Shown: positions 43,485 through 54,958 of the stretch, one piece after another
Layout: each line of letters starts with the position of its first letter
Numbering within the stretch: the first letter of the stretch is position 1
NCBI GenBank assembly: GCA_022385805.1
Contig: MU277696.1
Span: forward strand, 271,918 to 335,917
Length of the DNA: 64,000 nucleotides
From: Pilatotrama ljubarskyi
Taxonomy: Eukaryota; Basidiomycota; Agaricomycetes; Polyporales; Polyporaceae
Reading direction: 5' to 3'
Program-made: the position numbers and the translations under genes
Notes under the pieces: generated by a model
Told to the model about the DNA's origin: nothing
The model's input: the letters and a program-made list of their open reading frames with translations, nothing else
Database searches by the model: none

Positions 43485-45239
43485 ATGTCCAAGGTCAAGC
43501 CAGCCTGGGACATATACGCCGAATCCCTTCTCCCTCTCGGCCAGGGCTACCCTCTTTGGATGCCAGAACCACACTCGGAGGGCTTTGCCATCGACATCGG
43601 AGACGTCGGATGGTTCAGCAAGGGCGCCTTCAGACAGCTCTTGCGCACTCGGCACCCAAACCTCGAGGATCAGCCCTATTACAGCCTTCGCAAGAACACC
43701 ACCCAGTTTCCCCCTCTCGACCTCACGCCCCAAGCCCATCCCAAAGCTGATATCACGAGCAAGGGCGTCCTCAGTTCCACGTGCGAGGAAATCGGAAGGC
43801 AGCTCAGAAATACCGCAGCGGGCCCATCGTGAGTCTTGCACAGCAGTACCCGATCTTACCCGTTGCGTGATGCTCATGAGCGAGCCCCAGTGCTCCAGCG
43901 GCCTCCGGACCCGGACTCCTGGACGTGAAGATCGAGTTCAAGTGCAAGTCCGACAGCGGCGCCTTGCTGCTCCTCGATCCCAAAGGCGAAAAGACGTCCC
44001 TCGCCGCACACACCCTCCCCGACGCCGAAGCGTACGTGCGCACGAACGCCCCAAAGTGGGAGAAACTCGCCACGGACGAGATCGGGCTGGACGTACAGCT
44101 CGAGGACCTCTTCTTCGTCACCGGGGTGGTCCGCACCAGCCGCTGGGCCGTCGCCGCGTTCTCCGGCGCGCAGCCCGGGACCATCGGCACCGTCTCGTGC
44201 AAGCTCGGGTCGACGGACCCGCGCGCGATGGAGATGCGCTTCGCCGACGCCACTCTATCCAGCAGCTGGTACAGAGTGGGGCCCGTCAACGCGCGGGAGC
44301 AAGCTCGCTCGGTGGGCAAGCCCGTGGATGCGACCGGCCCTACGACCGCGACTGCCTCGCCCTCCACGCTGGGAGCCGCCGCGCCTGAGCCTGACAGACA
44401 GGACCAGTGTCTCTTCTTCAGCTACTACAAGGTAAAACGGCGGCTTCTGGCTCCACTGAAACTCGAAGCCGGCGCCGGTCCGCATAAGCTTCCACGCAAT
44501 CCCGACGATATGAAAGATAGCGCGAAGGTGCTCGCGGACGACAACGACGATAACGAGCGTGCACAGGCTTTGCACGAGAATTCTTCGGAAACGCCTTCAG
44601 ATGTCCTCTCGGTGAGTTCACCTCTGTGCAGGACAGATCGAAGTACTATGAAAGCTCACTGCGGACCGGTGCATAGGCGTACGACCCAGCGCGCGACCTC
44701 CTGGACTACATCCTGCGGGTAAGAAACGCACCAGTCAGCGCCGCTCATTCTTTCACGCTGACGTTCCCCCGGGATCCTCAGAATTCTCGGGCAGAGATGG
44801 CCATCGTGTCCGATGCGGACCTCTACGCGTTGTTTACAGTGTGTCCGCCTCACGGGTTCTTTCGTCCTGCCGTCCACGACTCACAGCCTCTCGTACAGCA
44901 CCAGGAGTTCCCAACGGACGTAGCTACAGCTTTGGAGCAGCTCAGACCTTCTGTCAATGTCGACCAGAGCGGATGTCAGTCACCCTCCCTGCCTGCGGTG
45001 TTTGTCCTTTTGCTGAACTCTTTGTCGTCACAGTGGGCAGGATAGTCCTACCGAGCGTCCAGCCTGCTGCGGAGAGCCGCGCGGGAGGCTGGAGGGCGCG
45101 AGGGGCTCGACTGGGCGACCTGATGCCGCTGTGCGCGTGGTCTGCCACGGGCTATGTGGCTGACGATCGTGACGGTGCTGAGGGCTGCCATGTCGGAGCG
45201 GACCTTTGGAACGCCCCACGGGTCGTCCAGCCCGTCTAG
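43485..45239 (+). CDS. P-family protein P3, 481 aa
   Basis: Six exons in frame (1446 nt): 43485-43828, 43891-44611, 44677-44718, 44782-44838, 44899-44974 and 45034-45239. It shares all core motifs with P1 and P2: AWDIYAESLLPLGQGYPLWM, GDVGWFSKGAFRQLL, SGALLLLDP, LEDLFFVTGVVRTSRWAVAAF, QCLFFSYYKVKRR, AGAGPHKLP, YDPARDLLDYILR, AEMAIVSDADLYALF and LEQLRPSVNVD. By eye it is closest to P1 in motif order and intron positions. The first exon is 344 nt, the same as in P2, and the 57-nt exon is shared by all three. No targeting signal. Function unknown. Confidence 0.8.
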
Positions 45240-46330
45240 AAACGCTCCTCCGCATATCAGGTTTGTAACACGCATGGAAGGATTTCAGCTCTCAGGCTGT
45301 GACTCCAGGCACCCAGAGCAGCGGGGAAGGGATCGGTGGATGGGGACGTTCCTCGAAGCCTGGTTGACTTTTCTTTTGCCACCGATGTGCGATTCTTGTG
45401 CGCTCTTTTCTGTACTGTGACCATTTGACGTACATACAGGTACCATGGATGTGGAACTCTCTTGTGTGGGTGACGGGCCTTTCAAGTTGTACTTGGCCCT
45501 TTATTAGCCCGATGCTCGAGGTTCATCCGAGGTATCGCGGCTCGGTATGGTTGACTTGGCTATGGTCCGAGATCCAGAGTGGTATGAAGCGGAGGACCAC
45601 GCACTGACTTTTTCACTCCAGGTACCTCAGGTTACGGGCTGGCCGGTACACTGCCTTAATGCCAAGCCAGTCGGCCTTGCATGCGTTACGGCACAGCTTC
45701 CCAGTGAGCGCTAGCCCCCGCGCGTCCAACGCTCGAATTCCATCTGCGCCTCCGCATCCCTGCTAGCGTCACGGTCCGCGAGCCTTACCAAATACTTCCT
45801 TATACCGCACCTTCCCCAGATTCTCGCTTCCATTCCGCCGTCTCGAGCTCGCGCCACCACCCGGCTTAGCGCCGTCCTCCGATAGCGGCGTGGATTTCTG
45901 CGAGCCCAATACGTGCGCGAGCCACATAGGCGAGCGGCGAGAGGACGGTGAGCGAGCGAAATACGGGCAACAGGAGGCTATCGCGGGTGCGCCAAGCCAG
46001 TCGAGATGGGTTGATAACGCTGATTGGGGGTGGAAGGCTACACGGTGTGTCGGCAGCGCTGTCACTGGCAGTCTGTTGGCGCCTGCGCTGCGTGTATAGA
46101 CGAGAAGCGCCTCGACGGGTTGGACGGTGCAAGAGGAATGAGGGCGAGGGAGGGCGACCGGGTACAAAAGGCGGTCAGAATGAGCCTGTAGCACCACACT
46201 GGACGTACGACGGGCACCGCTCACTTCTCTGCATCCTTCAAGTTCTGAACCTACACCCTGCTCACCTGTACGAAAACTGGTTTCGTCGCACGACGCACCC
46301 CTCACTGACGGGCCCGACGCAGCGCTCAGA
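45240..46330. other. Intergenic
   Basis: 1.1 kb without a supported gene. A minus-strand open frame of 243 codons that runs into the next gene is a shadow of that gene's first exon. Confidence 0.45.
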
Positions 46331-47177
46331 ATGGTCTTCAAGTACGAGCGGCTCGACAAGGACGACGCGATGCTGCTGGTCGTCGACCACCAGGCGGGCC
46401 TCTTCCAGCTCGCGCGCGACGCGTCGCCGGTCGAGTTCAAGAGCAACATCCTCGCGCACGCCGCGCTCGGCAAGATCTTCGCGCTCCCGACCGTCCTCAC
46501 CTCCAGTGCGGAGACCGGTACGTCGGGCGTATGACGGGCGGCCTGCAGAAGGACGTTGACTGGAAGTGCATGAGGTAGGCCCTAACGGCCCGCTGCCGCA
46601 GGAGATCGTCGCGATGCATCCCGACGCGCCGTTCATCAAACGGAACGGAGAGGTGAACGCTTGGGATAACCAAGAGTTCCGGGCGGCCGTCGAGGCCACA
46701 GGGAGGAAGCAGGTTATCATAGCCGGTATCACTACGGACGTACGTCGCTCACCTTCCGGCATCAGTATATCTCGTACGGCGCCTCGGTGACTGAGACGTA
46801 CCTGTACTGTGCTAGGTCTGCACGACGTTCCTGGCGCTGTCTCTCGTCGATGCCGGGTACACGGTGTATGCGAATAGCGACGCGTCCGGGACGTTCGACG
46901 CCAAAACGGCGCAGGACGCGAACGACCGCATGCGCGCCGCGGGGGTGCAAGTGCTCTCGATGTTCGCCGTCGCGCTCGAGCTGATGCGCGACTGGCGCAG
47001 CACCCCTGGCACGAAGGAGTTGATGCCGTTCTTCGACACGTGAGTCGAAACGTACCCTTTCCGACTCCTGCCTGTGGTTCTGAGCTGTTCCATGTGGGCA
47101 GATACCTCCCGGAGTATGGCTTCTTGGCTCGCGCTCATGACGCGGCGATCGCTAGTGGGACTCCATCTGGCCTATGA
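46331..47177 (+). CDS. Isochorismatase-like cysteine hydrolase, 215 aa
   Basis: Four exons in frame (648 nt): 46331-46517, 46579-46739, 46816-47039 and 47102-47177. The Asp-Lys-Cys triad is clear: Asp19 in LLVVDHQ, Lys83 in FIKRNGEVNAW, and Cys118 in GITTDVCTTFLAL, which spans the intron 2 junction. The cis-peptide-like GITTD turn and the SASGT-like SDASGTF strand are typical of the YcaC-type branch. The product is probably a cytosolic amidohydrolase or similar; members act on isochorismate, nicotinamide or small amides, and the true substrate here is unknown. The length is normal for the family. No pathway partners adjacent. Confidence 0.92.
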
Positions 47178-47610
47178 GCATGCTTGTACTGAGTCGTGGA
47201 CACCGATGAGGCTGCGAGCAGCGAGCCTGAGCTCGAGCCTGTCTGTCCCGATTGATAGACACAAAGTAACTGCACAGAGCACTATACTGCTTACGGATGA
47301 GTGTTTGGAGCATATCTTGGTCTTGATCGGCGGATGCGGAGAAATGATCCCAACGATGCGGCAGCCCTGTGGGTCGGACATAGTCGGGGCTGGGGACGTT
47401 GCCATACGCCCATTGTCGACGCAGTTCAGACGCTACACCGACAGGATACTGGCGTAGCGTACGTCAGAGCTGGACGAGAGTGAACGGGCACCGAGTTGCC
47501 AAGCTAAGAGTCAAAGATACAGTAGCATAGGACATGGCCCCATACGCCGGATAGTAGCGCTACATTGGCGCTACGACTGAGTTCGTTGGGCGCGGAAAGG
47601 GCAAAAAACG
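47178..47610. other. Intergenic
   Basis: 3' flank of the isochorismatase-like gene and of the tRNA-Cys. No gene seen. Confidence 0.5.
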
Positions 47611-47682
47611 AGGCCCCACCGTGGTTCGAACACGGGACCGCACGATCTGCAATCGTATGCTCTACCACTGAGCTATAGAGCC
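47611..47682 (-). tRNA. tRNA-Cys(GCA)
   Basis: 72-nt cloverleaf without intron. Acceptor GGCTCTA (47682-47676) pairs with TGGGGCC (47618-47612), with one T discriminator. D arm AGCTCAGTGGTAGAGC, anticodon loop TTGCAGA with anticodon GCA, T arm with TTCGAAC. Confidence 0.96.
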
Positions 47683-48365
47683 TTATCGGGTCAATCTCTC
47701 GGTCTGGACATGGACGATGTTGCATCATTCGCCCCCTCCTTGTGGTGTCACCGAGGCGCCTAAGAGGCTGAGGCTTTTTACAGAGCTGGCATTTCTTGCA
47801 GTCGTATTGATTGACAGTGACATCCCCGCACAGGTAAACCAGAAGATATAGCAGATTGAGTTGAGGGTGCAGGACGCCGTGTGGTAGAACGTGCGTCCGG
47901 TGGATGAGTGGGGTAGCAAAGGCCGGATGGCCAAGAGAGGCGGTACTGCGGCAAGGTCTCGGCAACACCGACTTCTCTGGCGCAATGTCGTTCGCAAGAC
48001 ACTAGAATTCGGATGGCAATCAGAAATAGAGCAAGTACGGGGATAACGTGTATGCCTGAGAACAGATTAGCGTGTCCGGAAGCTCTCGGGGAGGAGTTCT
48101 GAGGAAGAGTTGTGGGCGCCAAACGGGGGTGTGCAGTGTTTGTTTGGAGATGACGCGCGTAGGCGCAGTCGGAGGGACACCGCCCTGGTTACGTAATCAT
48201 TCAGAGCGCATTGCTCGCCGTTTCGGTGTCCTTCTCCTCCTTGTCCTCCTCCTCCTCTCCTCCACCACCGCCTCGCCTTATTATTCACCAGCTTGCAGCA
48301 CACAACCCAGCAAGCAAAACGTACACGACCCATCGTTCGACGGAGATCACGCGTCCCCACGCCCC
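47683..48365. other. Intergenic
   Basis: Upstream of the Rho GTPase. A minus-strand open frame (about 47725-48060) has hydrophobic stretches but no recognisable domain or convincing start. Left unannotated. Confidence 0.4.
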
Positions 48366-50068
48366 ATGTCCGGCTCAGCCTCAAACCCCGTGCGTACACC
48401 ACACCCGTCCCTTCGAAATGTGGTGACCAACTCCAATTCGCACACAGATTAGGAGGAAGCTCGTCATCGTCGGCGATGGTATACAGCCCGTCCAGCTCAC
48501 CCCTGACCTCATCTCATCTCTTTCTCCCGACAGGCGCCTGCGGAAAGACCTCACTTCTGTGTTCTTTTGCGCTCGGAGAGTTCCCCAAGGAATATGTTTG
48601 TACATGCTCTCCTCGCGCCGTCTCTGTGCTGACTTATCCTCCTTTGTCTTTAGCAACCCAGTAAGTCCTGCACGGGGTTTGCCAGCGCGTACCGCCCTAA
48701 TCTCATACCGCTCGCCAGCTATCTTTGAGAACTATGTCGCGGAGATTCGGTTAGACGGCAAGGCCGTACAGCTAGCACTATGGGATACCGCGTAAGTCTT
48801 GCTATCCTCTGCGCCCTTCTCCCTCTGCCCCTTGCGCGTCGTCAGCCCCCCTTCGCACACGTCCCTCATCCCCAATGGTCCGGGTGCACTGCTGGTCCGA
48901 GCGCGGCCCTGCGTTCGAGCGGAGACCGGACGTGATCTATTAATTCCTCCCATCCCCGTGCCCTCCCGACATCTCATTCAAATTTTGCCCTTCGCTTCTG
49001 TTCGCCCCTGCTCGTCGTTCTCTGCCACCGAGAGCGTCCAGCAGGCCTGCACACGTTCCACCCTTATCGCGGCCTTGCCCAACAACGGGCGTGCACCCGT
49101 TCTTCGAGGCCCTTTGCCGCCGCCATTTAAGTCCACCGTTTGTCAGAGCTGTCCTCGGTTAAACGCGAGGTGGCAGCCCCTAGACAAGTGTCTAGACTTC
49201 ACGTTCTGTGGAGCGCGTCAAGCGTATCAGACAACGTCACGTCGCGCTATTTCGATGGCTGCACAAGGCGTTAGCTTGCGGCGTGGCCCATCGCACGACC
49301 CGCCACTTTCGAGCCTATGCCTCGATGCACCGGCATTGCTTAATGCTCGCGCGCTCCATGTGCGAGGCGGTCGATGCGGCGCCTCGTAGTCGATTTGGGC
49401 TCTCTCGGGGGGCGTACGGACGCAGTGTCAGAGATGCTCACCGCTTCTGTTGTTCTCCGCAGTGGTCAAGAGGAGTACGAGCGCCTGCGGCCAATGTCGT
49501 ATTCCAAATCACACGTCATCCTCATTGCCTTCGCTATCGACACGCCCGACTCGCTTGACAACGTAACGGTCAAGGTACGTCCAACCCGGTAGGTCAAGCT
49601 TCGCCCGTGCTGAACAATACGACGCAGTGGATAGAAGAGGTGCGCTCGATCTGCGGGCCCACGATCCCCGTCATCCTAGTAGGGTGCAAATCCGATCTGC
49701 GGCCACCTCCCGGTACGTCTCCGCGGTGCACGCCAGGCATCCTTTACCGCGTATGACGCTGACTCCAACGCCGCCGCCGCGCAGGATCACCGAACTCGTC
49801 GCAGTTCGTGTCGACGGAGCAGGCGGAGCGCGTGGCGCAGGCGATCGGCGCGCGCGCGTACAAAGAGTGCTCGGCCTTGAAGATCGAAGGCGTCGACGAC
49901 GTTTTCGAGGCCGCGACGCGCGCGAGCATGCTCATGCGTGAGGGCGTCCCCGCGCACACCGGCCACCACCAGCACGGCAGGCTCGGCGGCAGCATGGGCC
50001 ACCGGCGCGGCGGGAGCACCGTGGACGATGGGTGGGAGGACAAGGGGCGGTGTTGCGTGATCTGTTAG
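48366..50068 (+). CDS. Rho-family small GTPase, 225 aa (Rho3-like)
   Basis: Molecular switch for polarity and actin, acting at membranes. Eight exons in frame (678 nt): 48366-48389, 48448-48478, 48534-48595, 48654-48660, 48719-48791, 49463-49574, 49628-49712 and 49785-50068. P-loop GDGACGKTS, switch I EYQPTIFENY, switch [20 protein letters not shown] at the guanine-specificity site, SAL at the third base loop, Rho insert region, and a C-terminal CCVIC prenylation box. The N-terminal MSGSASNP leader and an extended Gly/His-rich hypervariable tail favour a Rho3-like assignment over Rho1 or Cdc42, but this is by feel. Exon 4 is 7 nt and supplies the switch I Gln-Pro-Thr; intron 5 is 671 nt. Confidence 0.92.
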
Positions 50069-51794
50069 TCGCGCTCCCTACCCGCGGGCGCGCGAGAGAG
50101 AGCCCGAGTCCCTGGGAGGAGCAGGGTTGAGGAAACACTGCACTGCGCGGCTGAGTGGGTGTTTTCGTTGCCCTGAGATGCGCGCGTCGCGCTGACAGTG
50201 CACTTTCCGTGTGCGACTCCTCCTGGGCGGGCCTACCCATTCGCCGTCCCTCCTCTCGTCCGACTTGCTCGTTCGTATCGCATTCGCATTATCATATAAC
50301 ATCGACCGACCCACGTTATGTCCGGTTCTATCGCTCGTCACGTACGCACGCATGCACGCCCGACCAACCGCTCGTTGTATTCTCCCCTTCGCATGCCTCA
50401 CACCGCCCTCGCACACGCACGCCCTGCCATCACACACTCGCTCGCTCGCTCAACCAACCTCTTACGATCGGTCCTCCTGCTTCATGCGCACGTCGGACAC
50501 TGGCTCGGAACGGACTTCTTTGTCATATTCTCTACTTTTTTCTTCTTATTCCTGTCGTTTCTCGTGTCTTTGTGGACGCTTGCATCTGCCTGCTACCCTG
50601 TCTCTACTCCCTACCACTCCCCTCCCCTCTCCCTACCCCGTACCCTCTCCGCACTCCGCCTACCGACTATGCGCGTCACATAGTCCTCCTGCGCGCGTAT
50701 GTACCTAGTCAGCTACTTATACTCAGCCTGTCACATCGCCGATCTCTCAACATACATCACTCCCCGCTGTTGGATATCTCCTCCCGTACTTGTGATATCC
50801 TGCCCCCACTACTCCCCGTCTCTTTCCCTGTGGGGCCCCATCCCCGTCCCTCCCCTCCCCATACCTCTGATCCTCCTCCCATGGTCGCGGTGCCCACCCG
50901 CGCTCCGTCCTGCCTTACTCCCTACACGTTACACGTCGTATTCGTACTCGTCCCCGTACCTGCATCCGTACCCGCACACGTACCGGCTCATATCGACATC
51001 CTTGGTTTTGGCGTCTAGCTCTCCCGTTGTCGTGCTCATTCATCTGAGCCTCGACGCGTGTCTGCGTGTACCGAAGCTATTCGTCCGCGACTTGGCCGCA
51101 AGTCGTGTGCTGTGCATGCTCTCAGCTATAGCTTTGTACGCGTGCGAATGGTGAGTACTCAGATTTCCTTGTCGTTCGTGGGTAAACGTTGACGACCAGC
51201 ACAGCATGAGTGCTAGCATCGTGAGGCAGTAATCTCAGCAGCCGCTAGGAGTCTCGCCAATGCCAGTTTTCAGGGCGGCGCTCTCGCTGTATTCGAACGC
51301 CGTTTTCTTCTCACACCGCAGCTTCCGGAGGCGCGATCGAGAGGAGGCTCACCACTTCCGCCTCCTGCTAGACAGCACAATCCTGATCATATAGACGTAG
51401 GTCATACGCATGCCACCAAGCTGTCATGCGGCGAGCGCGGTGCGTCGTCGCATCTGGACTTGACGAGCTGACGGAGCGCCTATCTAGACAAACTCATGCG
51501 TAGGTCCAATAACATGGGCAGCGCGTCGGGGTTGGCGTCCTGTATGAACTGCCTACCGCCGTACTTCGCCCCGCAGTTGCGGGTAAGTCCTTGCATTCGC
51601 GGGCACGTGGTGGTCAGAAGAAGGCGATGCGGTACAAGGTTCAGTTATACTTGTACGAGACAGTGCATCTGCCTGCACGCGTTGCCCCCACTCTCCTTGT
51701 CCACGTCCCTCCACTTTCAGCGCATGCTGGGTAGAGCATTGAGAGCGACAAGTACTCTGTGAGACCCATCCACTCGCCCCTCGATTCCACCGAT
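50069..51794. other. Intergenic, pyrimidine-rich
   Basis: From about 50200 to 51020 the + strand is strongly C/T-rich, with frames that stay open only because of composition; probably 3' UTR and flank of the GTPase gene. No gene supported. Confidence 0.45.
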
Positions 51795-54779
51795 ATGGTT
51801 ACAGCAGCCCACGCGTGGGACATATACGCGCGCTCCCTCATCCCTCTCGGCCACGGGTACCCTCCATGGACGCCTGATCCAGACCAGGTACGGCTGGCGA
51901 TCCATGGGAGGTCGATATCGGGGACGTGGGATGGCTTAGGCAAGGCTCGTTCAAGCGCCTGTTGCGGTCTAGGAACGCGCGCGATGGGCCTCAGCCGCAC
52001 CCCGCCCCGATCGGCGAGGACTACGTGCGCTTCTATCCGCCGAACTTGGTTATCAGTGGACCTCGGGAGAAGATCGCGCAGCCGGTATTGCATAGCCGGA
52101 CCGTGAAGACTACTATCACTGCACCAGAGTTGCACAGGCAACAGAGTTGCACAATCGGCACTCTTACTCAATTATCTCGCGCTCCCGTAGCATTTACGCC
52201 TCAAAAATTGGCACAAGTATGCTTCTACATAGTATAGACCTTTCTGTGAAGTTTGGAAGGCTCACGATGAGGGATGCCCTTATAATGACCCCGAAAGCAA
52301 CTTTAAAACGGTATCCTCCACGCTGATGGCTCTCGCTTCACGCCCGGCCGCATCCGCAGGCCTTCGTAATTGAGGATTATATGGCCCTGTACTTTATTGA
52401 CATCTCTGGGTGCTTCCGACTTTTTTCCTGCACGGTACGCACCTTCCGCGGCGCAAACAAAGGTGGAGGGGAGGAAGAGCGTGACAATTCTGGCTCGCTT
52501 CTCTGTCGGAGTCTCAATCAGAGCAGTAACCGAGCAGGAGCCAAGGCGGTACGGCCAGTCGGGGCACGAATGCGGCACGCAGGCGCCGGTGACTTTCCGT
52601 GACATTTCTATGCATCTCTGTTGCGACCATTGTCGACTTCCTAGACATTGCCCTCTCCGGTTTGGAGAATTAAAAAATACAGAACCGCGGAGAGAAGACA
52701 TTTTTAAATGTACCCTGAACGAATCACACCTTCCCGTTGAATTTTGGCCGAGATTTTTAAATTAGAAGCTAGATTGTGCAACTCTGGTGCAGTGATAGTA
52801 CCGACCTCGGTAGTGGCATATCAACAAACATGTACGGAGTGTATACCTGCGTCGTCGTGGATATTCGCTGACCGCTCTCCTTTACCTTTCCTAGGCCGAC
52901 GGCGCCTGTCAGCCCGAGCGTCAACATCAAATTTAAACGCACGGACGACAGCGGCGCGCTGCTATGGATCAGTCACTTAGGCGTAGAGACGTTCATCGAG
53001 TCCAGGCGGCACATCGTCACCTACCTCCGTGGGAGTGTTGACATGTGGGAGCGGTATGCGAACGACGCGCTCGGGCTCGAACTCAAGCAGGAAGACATCT
53101 ACTTCGTCAGCGGCGTGATCAAGACGTGCCGGCACGTTGGGCCGTCGCCGCGTTCCAGGGCAGCCAGCTCGACGCGGAGGGAAGCATCGCGTGCGAATTT
53201 GGCGTCGTCGGTGCCAACATCTCGTTCTCTATCGGCGACACGTCTGCGCCTGGCGGGTGGTGATGGGGAGTCCGCGGCGCTGAGCGGGTACGACGCGCAC
53301 TCACGTCGAGTCGCGTCGGCCTGCGCGGTAGCTCGGACTCCGGTGCGCGTTCCTCCTCCTTCCCGTAGACATTTTCGCATAGATTTTCATCGCGTCCTAT
53401 TCGCTGTTACTCACCCGCTCCACCCTCGATCGTAGGAACTTGCGCGCCGCCGACGCTTGGCGGCGCGGATGCAACGCTTCGGGCAGTCCCTCCTCGTCGA
53501 GGATCACGTGACCGCGCCCGAACACGTCCCAGACGCGTCGCACCGACCGTCTCGCCGTCTCGTCTACCAAACTCCCGCCCTTTTTACATTCTTGTTCCTC
53601 TATTTTCTCGATCGCCTCCGGCTCTCTAGCCCCCGGTAGTCACCTTAAAAGCATGTACTTCGTACTCGGGCAACTCAGCTTGTTTTCCCCCTCGAAAGCC
53701 GCCGTCTGACTTCGCACCTCAAGTCTCGCGCCTCGCGCCCAAGCTCACCTCTCGTCGCCGTCGCCGTCGCCGTCGCCTTCGTTGTCCCAGTCGCCGCGCT
53801 CGTAGCGTCCCTCGTATTGTACGTCGTTGTTCATAGCCGTCTCACTCAGCCTCTCGCACTCCGCGCGGGTCTGTGTCTCATTAGATCTATTCGAGTCTAC
53901 CTATTACATCCTCCTCCTCCTCTGTGCTCTCCGACGACTCCTCGCCATCTCGTCCTCTCTCAGACCCGGGAGTCAGGATATCTATCAGTGGTACAGCGCC
54001 GGTCCGCCCCAGGCCCGCGTGCACTCGCCCACTCCGACCTTTGTGCTAGCCTCCGCGGTTCTGCAACCGGAGCATGGCTCTTCCCCGATTCAGGCTGCTT
54101 TCACTCCCTCTACCCCTTCGCCGTCGCTTGCGGGCTATCCTACTGGTAGTGCTCCTCTCCCGTCCCGGCACTCGTTCGATCATCGCACGGCAGTTCCCTC
54201 CAGCCCGGAGGCCGGGCCCGCTCTCTCTATCAAGGCAGATCGGTGCATATTCTTCCATTACTACAAGGTGAAGAAGAGGTGGCGGATCTTGCCTGAGACG
54301 ATCGAGGCGGGAGCGGGCTGCGGGACCGCACGAGCTACCTCCGGGCGCCTACGATGGAGACGCGGTCATGCAAGTTCTGACAGGCGATTCAGGCGAGTAT
54401 GGCGAGCTCATTGGAGAAGACTGTACAGAATTCGAGATGGGGCCGGATGAACCGAAGGTGAGCATCGGCGATCGCTATCGAGGTGTCTCCCCCTGACTGG
54501 TAGCAGCCGCTCGATCCCGTGAACGCTGCGCTCGATAATATACTGAGCGTAGGTCATGCTTCCGATCTCTGATGTCGAGCGTTTGTAGTGAACGAAGTGA
54601 GCAGAACTTGGAGGCCTAGATCGCGATAGCTTCTGACCTGGAGCTCTACACGTTGTCCAAGGTATGTCGTTATGAGACGCTGTGCCCCAGGGGCATTTCA
54701 AAGCCAGACAGCAGGACCAGGACTTCCTCGAAGACGTGTGGCACAGATGTGGCCCCTCGTTGAGATAGACGAAAGCGGA
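51795..54779 (+). pseudogene. P-family pseudogene P4
   Basis: A decayed paralog of P1-P3. It opens with AWDIYARSLIPLGHGYPPW from the ATG at 51795, then shifts frame near 51903, after which GDVGWLRQGSFKRLL follows in the next frame. The second segment begins about 52895 (NIKFKRTDDSGALLW, EDIYFVSGVIKT) and shifts near 53128 (RWAVAAFQGS). It meets a TGA at 53261-53263 where the paralogs have an aromatic residue before W-G. Further on, ADRCIFFHYYKVKKRW, another shift at about 54310, then GPHELPP, DPVNAALDNILS, IAIASDLELYTLSK and VEIDESG survive. The first intron position is expanded to about 750 bases of AT-rich sequence. At least three shifts and one stop: not functional as a whole. Confidence 0.75.
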
Positions 54780-54958
54780 GGTCTGTCTCTTCGGCGTCTT
54801 GTACTTCTACTCCATTCACGAATACGTCAAAATGGGGACGCTATCGGTGGATATCACGTACACTCGCAAACTGTCTGCTGAGGCGTTGGAAGTCTCACCA
54901 GAGGTCCGCCCGCTCTGCCAGTGAATCACCGGGCCAGAGCGAAAGCAGGCCCAGCGAC

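Noticed and set aside
50155..51018. 287-codon + strand open frame downstream of the GTPase
   Set aside because: Pyrimidine-rich, Pro/Ser/Thr/Leu low complexity with no domain; all three frames stay open for the same reason.
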